Below are positions 42,555-51,174 of a stretch of DNA of 64,000 nucleotides, piece after piece. Origin of the DNA: Candidatus Poribacteria bacterium (lineage in GTDB: Bacteria; Poribacteria; WGA-4E; PCPOR2b); assembly GCA_003635265.1 (NCBI GenBank), contig PYIZ01000010.1, positions 23,087 to 87,086 of the forward strand, in the 5' to 3' direction. The notes under the pieces were generated by a model that saw nothing but the letters and a program-made list of their open reading frames with translations, was not told the origin of the DNA and ran no database searches. The translations under genes were made by a program, and so were the position numbers. Numbering within the stretch: position 1 is the stretch's first letter; each line of letters begins with the position of its first letter.

Positions 42555-44822
42555 TCACCGGTTAATCTCCACAATCCAACCTCTCGTCTTGGCTGGTTTG
42601 TACTCCCCACCGCGCAAATATTCCGACGTATGCCATAAGGACAGATGCTTACCATCCGGCAACCAAGTAACCGCTGTCAAAGTGAGCGTCGTCCGCGCTA
42701 CCGGTAGTTTACGATTCGTCTTCTGGTCCAGGATCCATACCTTCCAGCGTAGACCCATACAATCCTCGCGTTCCATGTATGCAAGCCGATTTCCGTCTGG
42801 CGACCATGCAGGGGAAGTATGCTTCAAAACACGTATACTACCCACGACATTACTAGTCTCAATCGCGGCCATATCTACAATATGCAGCTGTTTATCAAGC
42901 GCAGGATCTGGCGTCGGATTGCCGCGAAGCACGTAAGCCAGATGCGATCCATCCGGCGACCATGCGATCTCTGTAACGCGCTGAGATTGGGTGGGAATCT
43001 CAGCGAATTTGGTTCCGTCCACATTATGGATTCGAATCCGAGAATGCCCGGACTGATAATGCTGGTGGTCTAGCCCCACTGCGATACGCTTCCCGTCGGG
43101 AGACCACAACGGCGGGTCCAGATAACTGAACGGTACAATTCGTCCCTCAATAGGAACACGCGCCATCGCTGTAAGATCGGTTTTGTCGATATTAATTCGA
43201 TAAACGACGTCCGTCCCTTCTTCCCAGCGTCTAAACGCAATCTGGTTTGCTGTCGGGGACCATGCGGGCGCATCGCCTCGTACTAACTTAATCAGGCGCA
43301 ACGTTTGCCAATCAATTGCCCATATGTAACTCTCATTGGCGTGATCGTAAGCTTCAAAGGCAATAAAATTGCTATCAAGAGACCACGAGAGATTCGGATT
43401 GTAGAAGATTCCTCTATGCAGCCGCCGAGATTGCTTTGCCCAAGCATCCGAGATCCAAAGTTCGCTTGCCCGCCAATACTGCCCGGACAGGTTGGTTCGC
43501 TTCAAAAACGCAATCCTTTTTCCACGAGGAGACCAGTGGGGATATTCCGCCCCTTCAATCAGTTCGAGCGTCCGGTTGTGCTTGCAGATTGCTGTATTGA
43601 AATGGATGTCATCCGTTTCCAAAAACACACCTACTCCACCGCCGTCCATCCAGCCTACCTCGCCGTTTGGAAGTTCAATCTGATACCAGTCCTCTTCTCG
43701 ATTCAGAATAGGGAGTACGACCCCGTCGTTGAGGGTCAGTTTGACCTCAGATCCGGCACCTTTCTCTTTATAAACGGGAGCTTGATCGCGAACCACTATG
43801 CCGACTGGACCCTCCTCAGGAGGCGTTTGAGGTGATTCATTTTCCTGTGGCGGGGTTTGAGAGGAATCGCTCTCCGACACTACAGCTTGAGGATCTTCAC
43901 CTTCCCCATTGGTAAAGGCATACACATATCCATCATCCGACGTCACATAAAGCACTCCGTCAGAAATGGCGGGCGCTGCGTCAATAAAGCCTTTCGTTGG
44001 ATAAGACCAGATTTCCTGCCGTGATTCAAAATCTAAGGCATGGATTTGATTGTCTCGCGCACCGATGTACACCACACCGTTGGCGATTGCGGGGTAGCTG
44101 TAAGTCAAAGGCGTAAGTTCACGCCAAGCGTTGACATTATGCTGCGGGGTCGCGGGGCGTAACTGTCCTTGTGAGCAAACGTATTCAACCCCATCAATAT
44201 ATACCCGTCCTCGCGGCTGCGATTCCAATTCACCGGTTGTCGCATTAATAACGTAGATTTTCTTGGTATATGCGCCGATATATAGCCTTCCCTTTGACAA
44301 AATCGGCGGGGAATCCATCCACGTGTCCGACCGAAATTCCCAAAGCCATTCACCGGTTTCCGCATTAAGGGCGTAAACATGGTTATTTCGATCGCTAAAG
44401 TAGACACGGTTATTCCAGAATGCTGGGGCGTATCGGATTATACCCCCAGCTTCAAAACGCCATTTGATTCCCCACTGTTTTGCGTCGAGTGCATAAAGCC
44501 AGCGATCTGTGGATGCAACGTACACCGTGTCGTTGGCAACAACAGGGCTCGCTTGGATTGGTCCCCCAGTCTTGAATTTCCAAAGCAGCTTGAGTGGAGG
44601 TTTGAGCGTCCGATCAGGGCTTCGGCCAGAAAAGTGCAAATCGTACATGAACATCGGCCAATCTTCAGGGCCAGTGGGGACAGCGGGAACGACTGGTGGG
44701 ATTTTTGGCTGAGATTCCGGTTGGGATTTCGGCTTCGCGGTTGACTGTGTATTCTGATCTTGGGACTGGCATCCCGATAATAGGAAAAAACTGATTAAAA
44801 GTAGGATAAACTTCCGATTCAT
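42555..44822 (-). CDS. Lipoprotein with PQQ propeller, SH3 and TolB-like domains
   Basis: A 755-residue lipoprotein: signal ending LLSGCQS (lipobox LSGC, Cys18). Residues about 60-330 form PQQ-binding-like propeller blades with WKFKTGGPIQASPVVANDTV, YALDAKQWGIKWRFEAGG and AISDGVLYVTSDDGYVYAF. At about 375-430 there is a bacterial SH3-like domain (VVRDQAPVYKEKGAGS, EDWYQIELPNGEVGWMDG). From about 445 to 745 WD40/TolB-like blades follow, e.g. GAEYPHWSPRGKRIAFLKR, and IAWSPDGSHLAYVLR. GGAGG precedes the ATG. The protein is periplasm- or surface-facing; propellers and SH3 suggest ligand or carbohydrate binding. No enzyme residue is visible. Confidence 0.88.
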   Translation of the reverse strand: MNRKFILLLISFFLLSGCQSQDQNTQSTAKPKSQPESQPKIPPVVPAVPTGPEDWPMFMYDLHFSGRSPDRTLKPPLKLLWKFKTGGPIQASPVVANDTVYVASTDRWLYALDAKQWGIKWRFEAGGIIRYAPAFWNNRVYFSDRNNHVYALNAETGEWLWEFRSDTWMDSPPILSKGRLYIGAYTKKIYVINATTGELESQPRGRVYIDGVEYVCSQGQLRPATPQHNVNAWRELTPLTYSYPAIANGVVYIGARDNQIHALDFESRQEIWSYPTKGFIDAAPAISDGVLYVTSDDGYVYAFTNGEGEDPQAVVSESDSSQTPPQENESPQTPPEEGPVGIVVRDQAPVYKEKGAGSEVKLTLNDGVVLPILNREEDWYQIELPNGEVGWMDGGGVGVFLETDDIHFNTAICKHNRTLELIEGAEYPHWSPRGKRIAFLKRTNLSGQYWRASELWISDAWAKQSRRLHRGIFYNPNLSWSLDSNFIAFEAYDHANESYIWAIDWQTLRLIKLVRGDAPAWSPTANQIAFRRWEEGTDVVYRINIDKTDLTAMARVPIEGRIVPFSYLDPPLWSPDGKRIAVGLDHQHYQSGHSRIRIHNVDGTKFAEIPTQSQRVTEIAWSPDGSHLAYVLRGNPTPDPALDKQLHIVDMAAIETSNVVGSIRVLKHTSPAWSPDGNRLAYMEREDCMGLRWKVWILDQKTNRKLPVARTTLTLTAVTWLPDGKHLSLWHTSEYLRGGEYKPAKTRGWIVEINR

Positions 44823-44993
44823 ATATCCTCCGTGTTATCCAAGCCCTAACTCTGTTTGTAGGGTGTAGGCTGATAACGGCTTTCCATTTGCGGTTTAGCG
44901 ACTTAGCGCAGTATAACATTCTCCTAAGTGAGCGTCAACACGAAAACGGAAAAAGAGAACCTCCATACCGCACACACCTTTTCACTGAACGGT

Positions 44994-47063
44994 TCACGTT
45001 CTCGTTGCCTCACCCGAATATCCTCGTTCCTTCGCAACCGCAAGAAATTTCCAATTAAACGCCTCATCCGTCAAGATTTCCCCTTTCGCATTTCGCGGTG
45101 CAATCCATCGGACGGGTCGATTTCCAAAGCACGGTGCTAAATCCACCAGATCAAAGTGTCGCAGGATGCCCCACGCCATTACTTCGAGGTCATAGCGTTC
45201 TTGGTCGTAGTAACGCGTATCCGTTAAATTGCGGTACGAGTAGAGCAGATTGTCAAATTCCAGAGATGCAAATCCGTCCTCCAATGCCCCAGCGAAGTAG
45301 GCGTAGAAGGCACTTTTGCCGATCCCGTATAGCCCAACCTGATTAACATCTTCCCGTGTGCGGAGATAGTCATATCCGCGCAGGATGTCAAAAACCCGTA
45401 AGCCCAGCGTCGAGATACCGAGCATTATTGCATCCGATCCGAGCTTATATTCACCTCCATGCGGATTACCACCCCGATTGAATGGACGTGCCTGTACACC
45501 GCCGATGCCACGCGGGTCAAAGACAAATAATTGTCGTCCAGAGGCGAGTCGTGATTCGAGCCATTCTCGTTTATCCGGGATATCGTTTGTGCCATTCTCA
45601 AACAGAACGAGGTCAGTCTGTTCAACCGCAGTACCGTCGAGTGGATGAATAAAGACGCCTGTAACGACAATATTGGGTTCACTAAAGAAAAAGATCTCCT
45701 CTGTCTCGTAACCATCAACAATGTTTTCAGCGACAATGCGAGGATAAATCTTCTGACTGCGTCCCTCCGGGATTCCCAGAACTTCTCCGATTGTCTCTCG
45801 CATCTGATCGGTATTGCCACCATCATGACCTGTATCGCGGTTAATGACAGCTGGGGGCAGACGCGATTCTTCCAATCGCTCCCTGTTGAGGTCGAACACT
45901 GTTTTGCTGTTCGGATACAGATCAAGCACCTGCCCGTTTGGCGTCGCCCAAAGAGCCTCATCAGGCAAAGTTTCCGGCTCGCCCGTCGTAAAATCCGGCG
46001 ACTCACCCCGAAAATGCCGTTTGTACCAGTTGACGCACGCCTCACGCAGATATGATGAATACTGATGCCGGGTTGGAGCGATTGTGATATCAACTTTGTC
46101 TTCGGCATCGTAGAGAGCATAGATCCGCTTGGCTCTATCCACAGCTTCGATCGCACCTTCGATTGGGAAGTAGTCGTAGGCTGCCGCACCGACAAGTACC
46201 GGCTTCGGGGCCATGGCAGTGATATAATCGTCGTGGTCGGGTCCGTTGACGAAACACCCCGGCACAATCTGTTCACTATCCTGCGCCTGCCCCGTTTTCA
46301 TGTATGACTCCAACGTCATCACGAAAGTACACGGCACGGACGCTGCAAAGCGGGGTTCGCTCATCATCAACAGACAGGATTGGGTGCCTCCACCCGAATT
46401 ACCAGTTAAGCCGATGCGCGTCGGGTCAACCTCCGGTCTTGTTTCCAAGTAATCGATGCCACGCATCACATCCCAGATAAAATGCCGACCAATGCTGGCA
46501 CCACCGAGCGTAAATTGTAGCCCGGCGTAGGTGTGCTCTGTCGTGCAACCGCCGATAATTCGCTCCCCCTTCTCCGGATCGAAATACTGAAATCGCTCGC
46601 CCTGTCCCGGCGGATCAACCGCTAATACGACAAAGCCGTTCGCAGCGAGATCGACACACACCGCCTGATAGACCGGATAAGATTTGCCGAGATCACTATG
46701 CCCATGCACGAAGACAACAGCGGGTTGAGGAAACACAATACCTTTCGGGAGGTACAACGCAGCCGTGACATAAAATTCGGGTAGGCTTTCATAGATCAGT
46801 TTTTCAATTGTGAATGCACCGCGATCAACGCTACCGGTACATTGGACGTTCAACGGCGTACGTTCTTCGGGCAAGTCGCCGATGGCTGTCATAAAATGAT
46901 CGCGCACCCGTTTGCGGTGTTCCTCGAAAGCAGCGATCGATGTCAAGCCTCCTTTTTCGGATTCCTGTCGGCGGAAATGTGCCTCTGCCCGGCGACGTAG
47001 ATTATCGATCATCTGATCTGAAACATCGTGGAAACCATTCACATTGGGACCAAAGGTTCGCAT
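44994..47063 (-). CDS. Large alpha/beta-hydrolase (acetyl xylan esterase-like)
   Basis: A 689-residue alpha/beta-hydrolase fold protein. The first half carries the working features: VVFVHGHSDLGKSYPV at the oxyanion side, VVLAVDPPGQGERFQYF, and the nucleophile Ser in GLTGNSGGGTQS, followed later by a His in APTRHQYSS. The second half repeats the fold in degenerate form (VDGYETEEIFFFSEPNIVVTG, LYGIGKSAFYAYFAG), where the elbow is GIGKS. This tandem AXE1-like layout is known from acetyl xylan esterases and related glycan deacetylases. No signal peptide. GGAG lies eight bases before the ATG. It sits 24 bases after the Gfo/Idh/MocA gene, so they are probably one operon acting on a decorated sugar. 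Confidence 0.82.
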   Translation of the reverse strand: MRTFGPNVNGFHDVSDQMIDNLRRRAEAHFRRQESEKGGLTSIAAFEEHRKRVRDHFMTAIGDLPEERTPLNVQCTGSVDRGAFTIEKLIYESLPEFYVTAALYLPKGIVFPQPAVVFVHGHSDLGKSYPVYQAVCVDLAANGFVVLAVDPPGQGERFQYFDPEKGERIIGGCTTEHTYAGLQFTLGGASIGRHFIWDVMRGIDYLETRPEVDPTRIGLTGNSGGGTQSCLLMMSEPRFAASVPCTFVMTLESYMKTGQAQDSEQIVPGCFVNGPDHDDYITAMAPKPVLVGAAAYDYFPIEGAIEAVDRAKRIYALYDAEDKVDITIAPTRHQYSSYLREACVNWYKRHFRGESPDFTTGEPETLPDEALWATPNGQVLDLYPNSKTVFDLNRERLEESRLPPAVINRDTGHDGGNTDQMRETIGEVLGIPEGRSQKIYPRIVAENIVDGYETEEIFFFSEPNIVVTGVFIHPLDGTAVEQTDLVLFENGTNDIPDKREWLESRLASGRQLFVFDPRGIGGVQARPFNRGGNPHGGEYKLGSDAIMLGISTLGLRVFDILRGYDYLRTREDVNQVGLYGIGKSAFYAYFAGALEDGFASLEFDNLLYSYRNLTDTRYYDQERYDLEVMAWGILRHFDLVDLAPCFGNRPVRWIAPRNAKGEILTDEAFNWKFLAVAKERGYSGEATRT

Positions 47064-47087
47064 GGTTATGCTCCTTTCAATTGACTG

Positions 47088-48233
47088 TCAGAGTTCGATA
47101 ATTTTGCCGCTAGCTGCGGATTCGTATCCGGCGCGAATAACAGCAACGGATTGTGCGGCTACAGCGGCGTTCATTTCGCTTTCTCTTCCCGCTTCGATAC
47201 AGTCCACAAATCCTATCATATCGGGTCCTTGCCCTTCGGCTGCTTGATCCACACCGACCCACTGACGTTTGGGGATCATACCTGATTCGGTTTGTGTGCT
47301 CGACCACATTCCCATTGGATCCATTGGATGCGGCGGCGTTTGTCGGAAAGGTTCTTCGTCAGCGAACACTTCGAGCCGCGGCTGTGCACCATCAAATGCC
47401 AATGTGCCGCGTGTGCCAATTAGATGCAGCCGCTGGACCCCACCTTTAGGATGGCTCATCCACCCCGCACGCCCACCGATGATTGTCGCTACAACGCCGT
47501 TCTCCAGCGTCATCATCAGCGCTCCAAAGTCCTCAATGCCACATGCGATGTGTTCTTCAAAGAAAAAGTTCGCGGTTGTCCCAAAAACCGTTGTGACCCG
47601 TTTCTGCGTCAGCCAATTAATCAGTGATACGGGGTAGACACCCACATCAAACATTTCCCGTTTCGCTTCGATGAAGGTGTATCTATCTACCGTCGGTCGT
47701 TCTGTTCTTTTTTGCCCCACAGGCGCAGTACCAACATGCCCCTTAGCGAAAAGCACGTCGCAGTGGATGGCGCGAAGCTCTCCGATTTCACCGTTGTCCA
47801 ATGCCTTTTTGGCAGCTTGTGCCCAAGGGGTGTGCATGTTGGTGAACATCTGGTTACAAACACCCGCTTTCTCCACTGCTGCGGTAATCGCCTGTGCATC
47901 TTCAACACTCATCGCCAACGGTTTATCCAGATAGAGGTGTTTTCCCGCCTCCGCGCATTTCACGTTGACACGTCCCCGCCGCTCGTTCTGGACGCATGAG
48001 CTGACAATATCAACATCATCGCGCGCTAGCGCCTCATCCAAATCCGGAATGTAGGGGATCCCCAGATCTTCGGCAAGCTGTCGATTCAATTTGACATATT
48101 CAGGGGGCGCGTCAAGTTCATCTGAAGCTGCTATCAATTCACACCGCTCATCTTCGGCAAAGCAGCGGGCATAGCTTTCCTGATGCGTTCGTCGTCCACC
48201 GAGCACCAATACGCCGTATTTTCCGTTCTGCAT
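47088..48233 (-). CDS. Gfo/Idh/MocA family oxidoreductase
   Basis: A 381-residue dehydrogenase. It starts MQNGKYGVLVLGGRRTHQES, where the Rossmann motif has GGR in place of GxG, an altered form. The signature Lys is retained in HLYLDKPLAMS. The C-terminal sheet domain includes GVVATIIGGRAGWMSHPKGG, and the protein ends normally. Its ATG is one base after the stop codon of the small gene upstream (48235), with GGAGGG in the preceding gene's last codons, so the two are translationally coupled. An acetyl-esterase-like hydrolase follows downstream. Together they suggest degradation of an acetylated sugar or polyol; this is inference. Confidence 0.87.
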   Translation of the reverse strand: MQNGKYGVLVLGGRRTHQESYARCFAEDERCELIAASDELDAPPEYVKLNRQLAEDLGIPYIPDLDEALARDDVDIVSSCVQNERRGRVNVKCAEAGKHLYLDKPLAMSVEDAQAITAAVEKAGVCNQMFTNMHTPWAQAAKKALDNGEIGELRAIHCDVLFAKGHVGTAPVGQKRTERPTVDRYTFIEAKREMFDVGVYPVSLINWLTQKRVTTVFGTTANFFFEEHIACGIEDFGALMMTLENGVVATIIGGRAGWMSHPKGGVQRLHLIGTRGTLAFDGAQPRLEVFADEEPFRQTPPHPMDPMGMWSSTQTESGMIPKRQWVGVDQAAEGQGPDMIGFVDCIEAGRESEMNAAVAAQSVAVIRAGYESAASGKIIEL

Positions 48234-48234
48234 T

Positions 48235-48690
48235 TTAACCCTCCGTCACGCTAATAGGCTGTTTTGTTTCTAACCCCTGACGAATCGCATCTATTAAATC
48301 TTCCCCACCAGTAAAGTTGAGTGGCTCATTCATCAGGCGATATGGTCCCGTGGGTGTTTCGTGATAGATGATTCCGTTATTTCCAACCAATCTTAAATCA
48401 ACAGTTACTTCTCCGCCCGCAGGGAGCCGATTCACACTAAGCAGCGCAGACTGTCCGCCAGTATACTTTACCATAGCGGTAATCTGTGTTCTGTCTGTAT
48501 TGTCTAAGGCGTAGACTTGTTCTGGTGGATTGGGCATCCAGTTATTGGCAAGCGCTGTCAAGGCGGCGATGCCCCCTAGGGTGTCCGCCACTTCAATCGG
48601 TGCGTGCACAATGCAGCGCAGAAACACAGGGCTGCCAATTCGTCCCTCATCAATGACCGATTGAACGGATTGTTGGAGTGACTGTATCAT
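48235..48690 (-). CDS. Gfo/Idh/MocA C-terminal-domain-like protein, no Rossmann domain
   Basis: A 151-residue protein that resembles only the C-terminal sheet domain of Gfo/Idh/MocA oxidoreductases: an opening helix QSVQSVIDEGRIGSPVFLRC, then the strand pairs with MPNPPEQVYALDN, TAMVKYTGGQSALLSVNRLP and VTVDLRLVGNNGIIYHET, ending DLIDAIRQGLETKQPISVTEG. This segment normally closes the substrate site of a full-length enzyme. It is directly coupled to the full-length oxidoreductase downstream (48233), so it may be a partner or a split-off domain. GGAGG precedes the ATG at 48690. A cofactor-binding domain is absent, so it is not an enzyme on its own. Confidence 0.7.
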   Translation of the reverse strand: MIQSLQQSVQSVIDEGRIGSPVFLRCIVHAPIEVADTLGGIAALTALANNWMPNPPEQVYALDNTDRTQITAMVKYTGGQSALLSVNRLPAGGEVTVDLRLVGNNGIIYHETPTGPYRLMNEPLNFTGGEDLIDAIRQGLETKQPISVTEG

Positions 48691-48945
48691 CGAAAAACCT
48701 CCATTAATATCAATGTTATTGACTCAATATCAGGCGCGGTTAGAATCTGCCGCAAAATAAATCTGAAATCTTCACTCAATCAAAGAATTGAAAAATGCTA
48801 GGGCTTGCTTGACCATACGAAAGAGGTATGCTAAAATCCCACCACTATATCCTTGAGGGATGCGGTGGAATAATTTAATCCTTCATATTTGGGCGCTCGA
48901 TATGTCTTTATGTACACAACACTTTTACAGAAGGAGATGAAGATC

Positions 48946-49332
48946 ATGCGTGGAAAAACTTTAGAACAACTCGTCGCTGAGGCCCAAGCACAGATTGGAC
49001 ATACCTCTGCAGAAGCACTGAAAACGGCTATTGACAACAACGAACCCGTTGTTATCTTAGATGTGCGGGATACAGAACTGTATGAGGAAGAACATCTACC
49101 CGGTGCCGTCTCGCTGCCCCGTGCAGCCATTGAACTGGAAATTGATGAACTTGTCCCCAATCAGGACGCGCACATTGTCGCGCACTGCGGCGGCAGCACC
49201 CGCGGCTCTCTCTCTGCACATACCTTGCAAATCATGGGATACAAGAACGCTTCCGTATTGACGGGAGGATTCCGAGGCTGGAAAGCGGCAGGTCTACCAA
49301 CCGAAAAAGGGGCTGAGACAGACCAAGACTAG
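48946..49332 (+). CDS. Rhodanese-like sulfurtransferase
   Basis: A 128-residue single-domain rhodanese. Typical features: VVILDVRDTELYEEEHLPGAVSLP (about 30-55), and the active-site loop HCGGSTRGSLSA with the catalytic Cys. It ends in GGFRGWKAAGLPTEK. It transfers sulfane sulfur to thiophilic acceptors and is often a sulfur carrier. AAGGAG lies nine bases before the ATG at 48946; longer starts at 48889 and 48937 lack this. It stands alone before the AGCS symporter, with about 176 bases between. Confidence 0.92.
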   Translation: MRGKTLEQLVAEAQAQIGHTSAEALKTAIDNNEPVVILDVRDTELYEEEHLPGAVSLPRAAIELEIDELVPNQDAHIVAHCGGSTRGSLSAHTLQIMGYKNASVLTGGFRGWKAAGLPTEKGAETDQD

Positions 49333-49508
49333 CACAATCGTCCACATATCTTACCATCAGCCGTTTTTTTATCGTAGCATAGATAGAATATCGTGTCAAT
49401 TTTTATCTTTAGACGTAGGAAAGGCAGCGCAAAACATACCTGAACAACTAGACCCAACTGTGTCGTAAAAGTAAGAAACGCTACCCAACATGAGAAAGGA
49501 TTTACAGT

Positions 49509-50882
49509 ATGCAACTGATGGAGAAAATCATAATTGGCTTTGCTGATGCTGTGTGGGGACCTTGGCTACTGGTCTTGCTCTTGGGAGGCGGTGCCTTTTT
49601 TCTCTGCTATTCCCGGTTTTTGCCGTTTCGATTTGTGAGACATGCCATCGACATATTGCGTGGCAAATACGACGATCCGAACGACCCTGGGGACATCTCG
49701 CACTTTGCAGCGCTATCTAGTGCCTTGGCGGCAACCATTGGGGTCGGAAATATCGCCGGTGTGGCGGTCGCTGTGACGGTTGGCGGACCAGGTGCAATTT
49801 TCTGGATGTGGCTCAGTGCCGTTGTCGGGATGGCAACGAAGTTCTTCACCTGTACCCTTGCCATCATGTATCGAGGGACAGATAGTCGAGGCGATACGCA
49901 GGGCGGACCTATGTATGCAATTGTAGAGGGTCTTGGAAAAAAATGGAAACCTCTCGGTGCTTTCTTCTGTGTAGCCGCGTTAATAGGTGCTTTGCCTGCG
50001 TTCCAAGTAAACCAACTTGTTCAGATTCTTCGCGACGTTATCTTCATTCCAAACGGTTGGATCGGCGAGTCGCACTTCACCTTTAACTTAACAGCTGGCA
50101 TCATCATCGCTGGATTAGTCGCACTGATTATATTTGGCGGTATCCTACGGATTGGCACAGTCGCTTCAAAGTTAGTGCCGGGGATGCTGATTCTCTATAT
50201 GGCAGCTGCGGTGTGGATTCTTGTTGTTAATTACGCCAATATACCGAAATGCCTTTGGCTGATTGTCACAGATGCTTTTTCCGGAGATGCAGCCGCTGGT
50301 GGAGCGATTGGTGCCGTTATCATGACTGGTATACGCCGAGCCGCATATTCCAACGAGGCGGGGATCGGCACTGCAGCGTTAGCTCACGGTGCCGCTAAGA
50401 CCACCGAATCGGTTCGAGAGGGTCTCATCGCTATGCTTGGTCCTGCGATTGATACACTTATTGTCTGCACCATCACAGCACTCATTATCCTCACATCGGG
50501 GGTATGGCAGACTGCCGAAGCCAACGGCATCACCCTTACAGTGATGGCTTTTAACAAGGCGATGCCCGGTATCGGACCGTATCTACTCACCCTGTGCGTG
50601 GTATGCTTCAGCACCAGCACCATGTTTGCCTACTCTTACTACGGTGCAAAATGTATGGGATTCTTAATCGGTGCCGAACGTCAGCATATCTACAACTACT
50701 TCTATGTTGCGCTGATGGTGGTCGCCGCTGTAGTCTCTTTGGACGCCGCAATCAGCCTCATTGATGGTGCGTTTGCCCTTATGGCAATCCCGACGATGAT
50801 CTCTACACTTCTGTTAGCACCAAAAGTGATACAGGCGACACGAACATATTTTGAGCAATACAAGGATATAATCAAGTCATAG
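49509..50882 (+). CDS. Sodium:alanine (AGCS) symporter
   Basis: A 457-residue membrane protein of the alanine/glycine:cation symporter family. The signature GDISHFAALSSALAATIGVGNIAGVAVAVTVGGPGAIFWMW (positions near 60-100) is typical, followed by KFFTCTLAIMYRG and the NEAGIGTAALAHGAAKT segment near residue 285. About 11 membrane helices are spread along the chain. It takes up alanine, glycine or a similar amino acid with sodium. AAAGGA precedes the ATG. A terminator follows about 60 bases after its stop. Confidence 0.93.
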   Translation: MQLMEKIIIGFADAVWGPWLLVLLLGGGAFFLCYSRFLPFRFVRHAIDILRGKYDDPNDPGDISHFAALSSALAATIGVGNIAGVAVAVTVGGPGAIFWMWLSAVVGMATKFFTCTLAIMYRGTDSRGDTQGGPMYAIVEGLGKKWKPLGAFFCVAALIGALPAFQVNQLVQILRDVIFIPNGWIGESHFTFNLTAGIIIAGLVALIIFGGILRIGTVASKLVPGMLILYMAAAVWILVVNYANIPKCLWLIVTDAFSGDAAAGGAIGAVIMTGIRRAAYSNEAGIGTAALAHGAAKTTESVREGLIAMLGPAIDTLIVCTITALIILTSGVWQTAEANGITLTVMAFNKAMPGIGPYLLTLCVVCFSTSTMFAYSYYGAKCMGFLIGAERQHIYNYFYVALMVVAAVVSLDAAISLIDGAFALMAIPTMISTLLLAPKVIQATRTYFEQYKDIIKS

Positions 50883-50943
50883 CACTCGCAGTGCACTGAA
50901 CGGATACAGTTTAGCTGCTACAATTGATGAAGTTTACTACAAC

Positions 50944-50993
50944 AGCGAGGATTTTCTCGTGCACGATACGCTCGACGGCTCCTCGCTTTTTTT
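50944..50993 (+). terminator. Terminator of AGCS symporter gene
   Basis: AGCGAGGA (50944-50951) and TCCTCGCT (50980-50987) pair; a seven-base T run follows directly. The 28-base loop holds GTGCAC. Confidence 0.75.
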
Positions 50994-51174
50994 CTGCCTA
51001 AAACAGGATTTTCCCCTCGCCGCAGCGATGCAATGTGACAGGCAACCGTCCATCTGTTTGGCAATTTCGGTCTTGTGGCACGCTGTTTTCTGTATCAATT
51101 TCTGGGGAATAGGCGTTAGATATAGCTGATAATCAGTTATCTACGAAAAAAGTAAAATAATGGAGTACCACGGC

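Noticed and set aside
45425..46276. A 283-codon frame on the same strand as the esterase but another frame.
   Set aside because: Basic, low-similarity translation with no ribosome site; the esterase frame is clearly the real one.
51076..51091. TGGCACGCTGTTTTCT as a sigma-54 promoter of the barrel-FlgD protein.
   Set aside because: The -24 box is perfect, but the -12 invariant GC reads TC, so it was kept only as a weak remark.
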